A stretch of DNA of 5,185 nucleotides from Phycisphaerae bacterium (GTDB taxonomy: Bacteria > Planctomycetota > Phycisphaerae > Phycisphaerales > SM1A02), in the NCBI GenBank assembly GCA_002690755.1, contig NZFT01000028.1, forward strand, positions 3,939-9,123. Direction: 5' to 3'. The notes beneath the pieces were generated by a model that did no database searches, had not been told where the DNA came from, and worked only from the letters and a program-made list of their open reading frames with translations. Every line of letters begins with the position of its first letter. Positions within the stretch are counted from its first letter, which is position 1. The position numbers were made by a program, and so were the translations under genes. Below, one piece after another: positions 1-5,185 of the stretch.

Positions 1-525
1 ACCACCGATCACCGCCATGATCCGCCCGCCGATCAGCTGCTCGAGCTCGAGCTTCGAACGGGCGTCGGAACGGGTGGACGGCGGGCCCGAGGCGCCGGGG
101 GGGACGACTACGACACCCGGGGTGGCGACACCAGCATCATTCCCGCCGAAGGGGGACCCCGCGCCCCTCTCCAGGGTCGTCGAATCCGATCCACGAGGGA
201 CGTCGGAGGACGCATCGGACGGTTCGACCGCATCGGGGTTGGTGGTGCCGGGGATCGGAGGCGGCGTCGCTCGAGGGGTCTCGACTCGAGGGGTCTCAAA
301 AAGAGCCGCGGCCGACGGGACGGTCGGAGTCGCCTCGTCGGCCGCGTTGGCTGCAGCCTTCATGGCGGAGTCGGTGGGCTCCGCGTTGTCGGTCATGTTC
401 GAATCCGGAGAATCCCGATCCGATTCGTGACCGGTTGCACCGATCAATCTGTCAAGTTGATCCAACCGCTCGACCAGTTCCTGAAGACGACGCTCGATTC
501 GATCAAGTCGTTCTTCATTCGGCAC
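1..525 (-). CDS. N-terminal part of a probable DUF2339-type membrane protein (3' part missing)
   Basis: A frame runs unbroken from a GTG at 525 to the left edge (175 codons). An in-frame TAG at 535-537 leaves GTG as the only start ahead of the coiled coil; the next in-frame ATG (396, Met44) would delete it. Residues 4-28 form a coiled coil with hydrophobic residues at 7, 10, 14, 17, 21, 24 and 28, an exact 3-4 heptad pattern. Residues 29-155 are a low-complexity linker rich in Pro, Ala, Thr, Ser and Asp. Residues 158-175 (KLELEQLIGGRIMAVIGG) look like the entry to the first membrane span of DUF2339 proteins, which commonly have a coiled coil, a disordered linker and then many membrane helices. 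Function is unknown. No clear Shine-Dalgarno sequence precedes the GTG. It begins 50 nt after the glycosyltransferase and may share its transcript. That the gene is real is likely; the family name rests on a short motif. Confidence 0.65.
   Translation of the reverse strand, partial: MPNEERLDRIERRLQELVERLDQLDRLIGATGHESDRDSPDSNMTDNAEPTDSAMKAAANAADEATPTVPSAAALFETPRVETPRATPPPIPGTTNPDAVEPSDASSDVPRGSDSTTLERGAGSPFGGNDAGVATPGVVVVPPGASGPPSTRSDARSKLELEQLIGGRIMAVIGG
271..297 (-). repeat. Two-copy 15-bp tandem repeat in the linker of the left-edge gene
   Basis: The 12-mer tcgaggggtctc occurs at 271-282 and again at 286-297 on the + strand, a 15-bp period. It is in phase with the minus-strand frame and encodes the repeat ETPRV/ETPRA (residues 77-86). 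It is a small in-frame duplication in a disordered linker, not a mobile or regulatory element. Confidence 0.7.
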
Positions 526-550
526 GCGTGAACGCTAACCACCCGACCGA

Positions 551-573
551 CGTGGCGTCAAGCCTGCGTCACG
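551..573 (-). other. Weak hairpin just after the crtQ-like stop codon
   Basis: CGTGGCG (551-557) and CGTCACG (567-573) form an imperfect 7-bp dyad with a 9-nt loop, two bases after the stop of the glycosyltransferase. On the transcribed strand one pair is a C/A mismatch and no T-run follows, so it is not a convincing terminator. Transcription into the downstream gene seems possible. Confidence 0.2.
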
Positions 574-575
574 AC

Positions 576-1805
576 TCAGGCGGTTCGTCCGCGCCAGGAT
601 CGGCGCCCTGCAAGGTGCATCACCAGACTCCACCACTGGATCACGGTGAGCAGCACGAGCGACGGCGCGTGCAGCGCGACGATGCGCGGGTCCTGTCGGA
701 ACCGGCGTGCAATCGCCGAACGCTGCACGAGCTGCAGGCCGATCGCCGCGAGCGCAAGCCCGGTTGCAGGCTTGGAAACCGGGATTCCCATGTCGAAAAT
801 CGTGCCGACGCCGCCAACCGCCGCCACACACCAGGGCGCCACGTGTCCGCCGAGGTGCAGCACCGTGAGCAACAGCAGGAGCGTCACGTTCCCGAGCCCT
901 TCGTACGCGTTCTTCACGAATCCCGACCAGGTCTCCGCGAATCCGTCGTACATCCGGCATTCCACGATGTCGGTGGCGTCGAAGACGTCCGTGGCATGGC
1001 CGCCACGCCGGAACATCCGAGGCAGCAGCACGCCATCGTGCATTGACGCCCGGATCGAAGCATGGCCGCCGATCTCGTTCCAGGCATCCCGTCGTACGAG
1101 CATGTACTGACCACAGGCGGCGCTCGCGGCGGGATCGAGGGTGTTCCGCATGCGACCGAACGGCAGGTACGACATCAGAATGAAGTGGATCAGCGGAATC
1201 ACCATCGCTTCGCCGAGTCCGTCGGTCCGTTCTCTGGGAAACGCGGAAAGCAAGGCAGGCGCGGGATTCGAGCCGGTACGACGATGCGCCGCGGCCCGCG
1301 TTCGAACCAACGCCTCGGGGGCGAGGCGGACGTCCGCGTCGATGAGCAGAAGCCAGTCCGAGGCCGCCTGCCGCCCCATCGAATCGCACGCGTGCTGCTT
1401 GCCGTTCCACCCCGCGGGGAGCGGCTTCGTCTCGGCGGCGCGGACCCGAGGATCCTCCGCCCCGAGCCGGGTGAGGATGACGGGGGTCTCGTCGTCGCTT
1501 CCATCGTCGTACACCAGCACGGTGGTCTGCGAACCGGCGTCGGCGTCGGCGGCGCGGAGCACCGCCTGCACGCAGTCCTCGAGATTCGCGGCCTCGTTTC
1601 GAGCGGGGATGCACACCGTGAGCGACCAGCCCGGATCCTCCTCGGCGGCCGCGGGCGCGACCGCGAAGCGGCGAAGATTGATCAGCGACAATCCGAGCGC
1701 GAAGCCGCAGATCGCCACCGCGGCCATCATCCACCACGTGAAGAAGGGATCCGTCGTCGCCGGGGCCTGGGCGATCCACATCGTGATCGAAGCCGGCATC
1801 GTCAT
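576..1805 (-). CDS. crtQ: Membrane-anchored family 2 glycosyltransferase, CrtQ-like
   Basis: This complete 409-residue protein probably transfers a sugar from a nucleotide-sugar donor to the carboxyl group of a carotenoid acid on the cytoplasmic face of the membrane. One N-terminal membrane segment (about 22-44) precedes a GT-A domain: VCIPARNEAANLE (64-76), DDGSDDET (100-107), PLPAGWNGKQHA (128-139), the DxD metal site DADVRL (156-161) and an acid pair position MHDGVLL (255-261). ECRMYDGFAETWSGFVKN (282-299) recalls the FRMYxxGFxxxxxGWxKH segment of S. aureus CrtQ. Hydrophobic segments at about 306-340 and 375-399 follow, and the protein ends in a WRGR motif like the WKGRxY end of the family. 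The start is the ATG overlapping the acyltransferase stop, with GAGG (1813-1816) 7 nt upstream; Met3 and Met9 are weaker alternatives. The hopanoid-associated glycosyltransferase HpnB shares the GWxGK motif and is the main rival, but the crtP/aldH setting favours CrtQ. Confidence 0.87.
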   Translation of the reverse strand: MTMPASITMWIAQAPATTDPFFTWWMMAAVAICGFALGLSLINLRRFAVAPAAAEEDPGWSLTVCIPARNEAANLEDCVQAVLRAADADAGSQTTVLVYDDGSDDETPVILTRLGAEDPRVRAAETKPLPAGWNGKQHACDSMGRQAASDWLLLIDADVRLAPEALVRTRAAAHRRTGSNPAPALLSAFPRERTDGLGEAMVIPLIHFILMSYLPFGRMRNTLDPAASAACGQYMLVRRDAWNEIGGHASIRASMHDGVLLPRMFRRGGHATDVFDATDIVECRMYDGFAETWSGFVKNAYEGLGNVTLLLLLTVLHLGGHVAPWCVAAVGGVGTIFDMGIPVSKPATGLALAAIGLQLVQRSAIARRFRQDPRIVALHAPSLVLLTVIQWWSLVMHLAGRRSWRGRTA

Positions 1806-2614
1806 CCGGTCGCCTCGGAGGGATCACGACGGGTCGCACCGATGCCGCCCTGCCTGCCGCGAAGCCGAAGCCACGCGTCCATGACCGGGTTGATCCGGGC
1901 GGCGCCGCCCGCGACGAGTTCGAAGGCGTCGGGGTCCCGGGCGATCGCCGCCGACGCGAGCCGTTCACTCGTGGCGGCGAAGGCGGCCGACATTCGGCGA
2001 TGCCAGCCGGCCGTCGTGCCGACCGCCGGAGGGTCGCAGGCTTCGACCGCCACCAGCATCTCGGGACGGGCGTCCTGCCAGAACACGTATTCGACGGCCA
2101 CCGTCACCACGGTCGGCGGGTTCGGGACGGCGGCGGCGATGGCCGCGGCACCCGGCCGGAGACGGATCGGCGCTCGCGGATCGGTGAACCGGCCCTGCGG
2201 CGTGAGCCCGAGGAGCGACGACGGTCGGTCGGCAAAACGCCGGAGCACGTGGTCCCGCATCAGTTCGAGCGACGTCGGATCATCCGGATCGATCCCGAAG
2301 GCCCCGAGTCTTCGAAAGAATCGGAATCGCCGCAGCTGATCACGTTCCATGGGAAGGAAGATGTCGCGATCGGCCAGAAATCGGTTCCAGAGCATGAGAC
2401 CCACCAGGGGTTCCCACCAGGACGCATGCGTGAACATCGCGATCACGGGGGTCTGCGGCGACGCCAGCGAGTCCAGGACCTCCCGGCTCCCGTGCAGCAG
2501 ACGAACACCGTGGAAACGCTTCGAGATCAGACGTCCGGCGTATCCGGCGAAGAAACGACGGAACCGCGGCGATCGAATCTCCGGCATCAACCCGTCGTCA
2601 TCGGTTCCGGACAT
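1802..2614 (-). CDS. PlsC/LPLAT-like acyltransferase, probable carotenoid-glycoside acylation (CrtO role)
   Basis: This 270-residue protein fits the lysophospholipid acyltransferase superfamily. Motif I appears as HASWWE (63-68), an HX4E form of the catalytic HX4D. A block FFRRLGAFGID (99-109) matches the second conserved region, and LTPQGRFTDPR (137-147) stands for the phosphate/acyl-acceptor motif FPEGTR. I see no clear signal peptide or strong membrane span, so it is probably a peripheral membrane enzyme. It starts inside crtP and ends in an ATGA overlap with the glycosyltransferase gene, so the three are probably translationally coupled. From this setting I infer that it transfers a fatty acyl group to the sugar of a glycosylated carotenoid acid, the step performed by CrtO in S. 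aureus. As I recall it, CrtO is a shorter, unrelated membrane protein, so I assign the role only and not the symbol. A phospholipid acyltransferase is the alternative. A shorter form starting at the ATG at 2587 would lose nine residues. Confidence 0.82.
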   Translation of the reverse strand: MSGTDDDGLMPEIRSPRFRRFFAGYAGRLISKRFHGVRLLHGSREVLDSLASPQTPVIAMFTHASWWEPLVGLMLWNRFLADRDIFLPMERDQLRRFRFFRRLGAFGIDPDDPTSLELMRDHVLRRFADRPSSLLGLTPQGRFTDPRAPIRLRPGAAAIAAAVPNPPTVVTVAVEYVFWQDARPEMLVAVEACDPPAVGTTAGWHRRMSAAFAATSERLASAAIARDPDAFELVAGGAARINPVMDAWLRLRGRQGGIGATRRDPSEATG

Positions 2615-4179
2615 GCCTGCTCCTGCATCGAACCGGACGGACGCGGATCACCGATCCCGAGATCCTCGGCAGCGGCGAGGGCGGCGGTGACCCCGCTCAT
2701 CAGCACCATCGGGACACCCGGCCCCGGATTCGCGCTGCCGCCCGCAAGATACAGGTTTCGCAGGACTCGACTCCGATTGCGGGGCTTGAATCCGCCCGCG
2801 AGTCGACCATGACTGGCAAGCCCGTAGATGGCGCCGCCCTCCGCGTTGTACATCCGCTCGATGTCTTCGGGGGTGAGGTGCTTCTCGACGACGATGTGGG
2901 ATTCGAGATCCTCCATGCCCATTCGCTTCAACTTGTCGATGATCACCGGCCGGTACTGCTCGAGCAGGCCGCCGCGGCCGTGCCATTCCTGCCCGGGGCG
3001 GAGATACGGCGTGTGGATCAACGCATAGAGGGCCTCCCCGCCTTCCGGGGCCTGCCCCGGATCGGTGCGACTCGGCACGGCGAGATAGACGGACGGGTCG
3101 CGGGCGGGAATGCCCCGATCGTAGATGTCCGCGAACTCGTACGCCGGATCTGCACTGAAGAAGAAGTCGTGATGCAGGAGATGGTCGTACTGACGGTCCA
3201 GTCCGAGATAGAAGACCACGCCGCTGCAGGCCGGGGTGTATCGACGTCCGATTCGGGCCTGCTCGTTCAACGAGGTGTCGTCGCCCATGAGGTCGCGGTA
3301 GGTCCGCTGGACGTCGCAGTTGCTCACCACCAGGTCCGCGTCGATCATCCGGCCGTTCTCGAGTTCCACACCGGTGGCCCGCTTGCCGTCGTGGATGATC
3401 CTCGCGACGCCGTTGCCGAGGATGATCTCGGTCTCCTCCTCCTCGAGGATCCGGGCGAGGCTTCCGGCGATGTTGCGGGTCCCCCCCATCGTGTAGCAGC
3501 AGCCATGGTCCGCCTGGGCGGCGGCGATGAGCGTCAGTATCGCGGGCGCGAGGAACGGGCTCGAGCCGACGTACTGGAGGAAGTGCTCGCACATCTGGGC
3601 GACGTGCGGCTCCTTGATGTGCTTGAGGATGGTCTTTCCGACGGTGGAGTGCATCCGCATCGCGAACACGTCCTTGAGGATCCCCGGTTCGGTCGTCGGC
3701 GTGGCCCGCATCATGTCCGGAATGCCGCCGATGTCCTTGTAGAAGAAGACCTTCTCACTGAGGCCGTACATCCGGCGGCTGTAATTGATGAACGACTTCC
3801 AACCGGCGCCGATCCCCTGACCCGGATACTGGCGATCGAGGGCGGCCGCCATGACGTCGACGTCGCCTCGGAGGTCGATCACCGTGCCATCCTCGTACAT
3901 GCAACGCCACTGAGGATCGAGGTCCACGATGTCGACGTAGTCCGAAACGGTCCGACCGGCTCGCTCGATGATGCCTCGGATGACCTGGGGCATCGTGAGG
4001 ATGGTGGGCCCCATGTCGAAGGTGAAGCCGCTCTCCTCGAGGATGTTCATCTTGCCACCGAGGTGGTGGTTTCGGTCGATGATCGTCACGTCGAGCCCAC
4101 GGGTCCGCAGTTCAACCGCGGCCGCGAGTCCGGCCAGTCCGCCACCGATGACCACCGCTCGAGTTCGTTCCTTCGACAT
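2587..4179 (-). CDS. crtP: CrtP-like diapocarotenoid oxygenase/desaturase (CrtI/CrtN superfamily, FAD-dependent)
   Basis: This complete 530-residue flavoprotein probably oxidises a terminal methyl of a C30 carotenoid such as 4,4'-diaponeurosporene to the aldehyde, at or in the membrane. The N-terminus has the dinucleotide fold VVIGGGLAGL (9-18), the ribose-binding acid Asp35, LGGKMN (40-45) and FTFDMGPTILTMP (52-64). The C-terminal FAD-contact segment NLYLAGGSANPGPGVPMV is at 475-492. Many positions recall S. aureus CrtP rather than CrtN: QWR (90-92), VIDL (100-103), YVGSS (203-207), HHDFFF (336-341), APEGGE (377-382), HTPYL (389-393), TPEDIE (436-441) and GAIYG (449-453). The ATG at 4179 is chosen because the Rossmann motif starts eight residues later and a GGAG lies 9 nt upstream. 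About 30 C-terminal residues extend past the conserved fold and overlap the next gene. A phytoene or diapophytoene desaturase is the main alternative, but the adjacent aldH and crtQ favour CrtP. Confidence 0.88.
   Translation of the reverse strand: MSKERTRAVVIGGGLAGLAAAVELRTRGLDVTIIDRNHHLGGKMNILEESGFTFDMGPTILTMPQVIRGIIERAGRTVSDYVDIVDLDPQWRCMYEDGTVIDLRGDVDVMAAALDRQYPGQGIGAGWKSFINYSRRMYGLSEKVFFYKDIGGIPDMMRATPTTEPGILKDVFAMRMHSTVGKTILKHIKEPHVAQMCEHFLQYVGSSPFLAPAILTLIAAAQADHGCCYTMGGTRNIAGSLARILEEEETEIILGNGVARIIHDGKRATGVELENGRMIDADLVVSNCDVQRTYRDLMGDDTSLNEQARIGRRYTPACSGVVFYLGLDRQYDHLLHHDFFFSADPAYEFADIYDRGIPARDPSVYLAVPSRTDPGQAPEGGEALYALIHTPYLRPGQEWHGRGGLLEQYRPVIIDKLKRMGMEDLESHIVVEKHLTPEDIERMYNAEGGAIYGLASHGRLAGGFKPRNRSRVLRNLYLAGGSANPGPGVPMVLMSGVTAALAAAEDLGIGDPRPSGSMQEQACPEPMTTG
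2620..2624 (-). promoter_or_regulatory. Ribosome-binding site AGGAG for the acyltransferase, inside crtP
   Basis: AGGAG lies 5 nt before the ATG at 2614, within the last codons of crtP. It supports that ATG over the later in-frame ATG at 2587. The later one forms a TGATG junction with the crtP stop but has no clear Shine-Dalgarno sequence. Confidence 0.6.
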
Positions 4180-4252
4180 TCTTCTTCGCTCCGTTGATTG
4201 GTCCCCGTCGACGGGGTTCCCAGAAAATCACATCCGGCCCCTCGGGGTCGGT
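4180..4252 (-). other. aldH-crtP intergenic spacer with two short dyads
   Basis: This 73-bp gap is the only sizeable spacer between the carotenoid genes. Next to the aldH stop lies a dyad (4234-4241 with 4244-4251): four G:C pairs at the core and three outer pairs, with one A:C mismatch on the transcribed strand. A TTTT tract follows about six bases later, too far and too short for a convincing intrinsic terminator. A second, perfect 14-bp palindrome, CCCCGTCGACGGGG, lies at 4203-4216. A GGAG ribosome-binding site (4189-4192) sits 9 nt before the crtP ATG. The dyads could be a weak attenuator, an mRNA-processing or stability element, or chance in GC-rich DNA. Confidence 0.35.
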
Positions 4253-5185
4253 TCAGTCGGTGTCCGCGGGTGGCACGACGCCGCGCCCCCACCATCGGAC
4301 CAGTCCTTCGAGAAATCGCTTCGCCCGGGCATCGGGCTCGCCGGTGGGCGGCCGCCAGCGTCCGGTCCGGGTGACCATGACCGGTCTGGTCATCGCGAGC
4401 AGGCCTTCGATCCCCCGGCTCACGCCCCAGCCGCTGTCCCCCACCGGCGCGATCGAGGTCGCGGGATGGGCCGAAGGGACGAGGCAGTCGTTGATGGTGA
4501 CCAGCCCGCCCCCGAGATCCCGGACCAGTCGGTCGGCGTTCGGTTCGTATCGAGTGTAGACCGCGGTGGCGAGGTGACGCCCGCCGCGGCGATGAAGTTC
4601 GAGAAGATCCGCCTCTTCACGCCACGCCCGGACCGCGAGCAACGGTCCGAAGTGGTCGGCGGCGAACGCCTCCGCCTCGACCGGGCAGTCGAGCACGACC
4701 TGCGGACGAGCTCGATGGTCGGTCTGTCGATCCGGGGACATCGCGGCGAGTCGTCCCCCCCGCACGACCGCATCCTCGACGAGGCTGCGATGGTGGTCCG
4801 CGGCGGGAAGATCGATCATCGGCCGAAGGCCGGCGCCGGCCGCGAGCGGAACGATCGCGGCGGCGAACGCCGCGGCGAGGTCCTCGTGCACCAGCACGCG
4901 TCGGGGGGCCATGCAGGTCTGCCCCGCGTTGAAGACCACGGCGTTCCAGATCGATCGAGCGGCAAGCACGGGATCCGCATCGGCGAGCACGATCGCCGAG
5001 TCGCATCCACTGAGTTCCAACGTGGTGGGAAGCATGCGTTCGGCCGCGGCCGTCGCCACGCGTCGCCCGACGGACGTCGAGCCGGTGAACACGAGATGAT
5101 CGAGGTCCGGATCCGCGAGCAGCACCACACCGGCCTCGCGATCGGAAGCGGTCGACTCCAGCACGCCGTCGGGAAGCCCCGCGGC
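4253..5185 (-). CDS. aldH: Aldehyde dehydrogenase, AldH-like, probable carotenoid aldehyde oxidation (5' part missing)
   Basis: This NAD(P)-dependent aldehyde dehydrogenase is open to the right edge, so the N-terminal part, including the first Rossmann half and the catalytic Asn region, is missing; 310 residues remain. Numbering from the edge, I see GLPDGV (3-8), the cofactor-loop motif FTGSTSVGR (33-41), ELSGCD with the general-base Glu57, and NAGQTCMAPRR with the nucleophile Cys91. The Glu-to-Cys distance of 34 residues equals that of classical ALDHs (E268/C302 in ALDH2). A C-terminal PVGDSGWGVSRG segment is the usual GGxKxSGxGR-like region. The EEIFGP motif is degenerate: ADHFGP (176-181), with Asp in place of the cofactor-contacting Glu. 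A GTG at 5164 is simply Val8, not a start. Lying just upstream of crtP, it probably oxidises a diapocarotenal to its carboxylic acid, as S. aureus AldH does in staphyloxanthin synthesis. The family call is firm; the substrate is inferred from neighbours. Confidence 0.9.
   Translation of the reverse strand, partial: AAGLPDGVLESTASDREAGVVLLADPDLDHLVFTGSTSVGRRVATAAAERMLPTTLELSGCDSAIVLADADPVLAARSIWNAVVFNAGQTCMAPRRVLVHEDLAAAFAAAIVPLAAGAGLRPMIDLPAADHHRSLVEDAVVRGGRLAAMSPDRQTDHRARPQVVLDCPVEAEAFAADHFGPLLAVRAWREEADLLELHRRGGRHLATAVYTRYEPNADRLVRDLGGGLVTINDCLVPSAHPATSIAPVGDSGWGVSRGIEGLLAMTRPVMVTRTGRWRPPTGEPDARAKRFLEGLVRWWGRGVVPPADTD

Noticed and set aside
17..430. Plus-strand open frame of 137 codons at the left end
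   Set aside because: Low-complexity product without a domain. The opposite frame from GTG 525 has an exact coiled coil and a membrane-entry motif, and stays open to the edge.
533..561. Possible promoter upstream of the left-edge gene: TTGACG (556-561), 17-nt spacer, TTAGCG (533-538)
   Set aside because: The -35 match is good but the -10 hexamer matches TATAAT at only one position; chance is likely.
535..1968. Minus-strand open frame of 477 codons overlapping the glycosyltransferase in another frame
   Set aside because: Its product is Arg/Pro/Gly-rich, as expected for a shifted frame; the 576-1805 frame has all the glycosyltransferase motifs.
1062..2339. Plus-strand open frame of 425 codons antisense to the glycosyltransferase and acyltransferase
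   Set aside because: Arg/Gly-rich shadow with no domain; both minus-strand genes it covers have clear motifs.
2809..4197. Long plus-strand open frame (462 codons) antisense to crtP
   Set aside because: It mirrors the crtP frame in GC-rich DNA; its translation has no recognisable domain, whereas the minus strand carries the full FAD oxidoreductase motif set.
4234..4251. Intrinsic terminator after aldH
   Set aside because: Short core stem, a mismatch on the transcribed strand, and a four-T tract six bases away; crtP follows with its own ribosome-binding site, so an operon is more likely.
1..5185. CRISPR arrays, insertion sequences, tRNA or rRNA genes, toxin-antitoxin or phage genes
   Set aside because: None seen on reading; the window is filled by five metabolic or membrane-protein genes with only small gaps.

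Overview
The window reads as GC-rich bacterial chromosome, packed on one strand. All five genes supported here lie on the minus strand and are transcribed from the right edge towards the left. No stretch over 300 bases lacks a gene, and I see no RNA gene, mobile element or CRISPR array. Gene content and the style of the proteins fit a Planctomycetota-like bacterium. That placement is an inference from gene content and remembered family patterns, not a proof.

Layout in transcription order: (1) 5185-4253, the C-terminal part of an aldehyde dehydrogenase (AldH-like), cut by the right edge. (2) A 73-bp gap with two short dyads. (3) 4179-2587, a complete CrtI/CrtN-superfamily FAD oxidoreductase whose motifs match CrtP (4,4'-diaponeurosporene oxygenase) better than CrtN. 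(4) 2614-1802, a small PlsC/LPLAT-type acyltransferase whose start overlaps the end of crtP by 28 nt. (5) 1805-576, a membrane-anchored family 2 glycosyltransferase resembling CrtQ, joined to the acyltransferase by a 4-nt ATGA overlap. (6) 525-1, the N-terminal part of a probable DUF2339-type membrane protein, cut by the left edge and using a GTG start.

Together genes 1-5 encode the late steps of a staphyloxanthin-like pathway. CrtP oxidises a terminal methyl of a C30 (diapo)carotenoid to an aldehyde, AldH oxidises the aldehyde to a carboxylic acid, CrtQ attaches a sugar to the acid, and the acyltransferase esterifies the sugar with a fatty acid. The product would be a membrane-anchored acyl-glycosyl carotenoid. 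The early steps (squalene or dehydrosqualene formation by CrtM or HpnCDE, and desaturation by CrtN) are not in the window and might lie beyond the right edge. The acyltransferase is of a different family from Staphylococcus aureus CrtO, so the last step looks like a non-orthologous replacement. The DUF2339-type gene may be read through from the same transcript, but nothing ties it to carotenoids.
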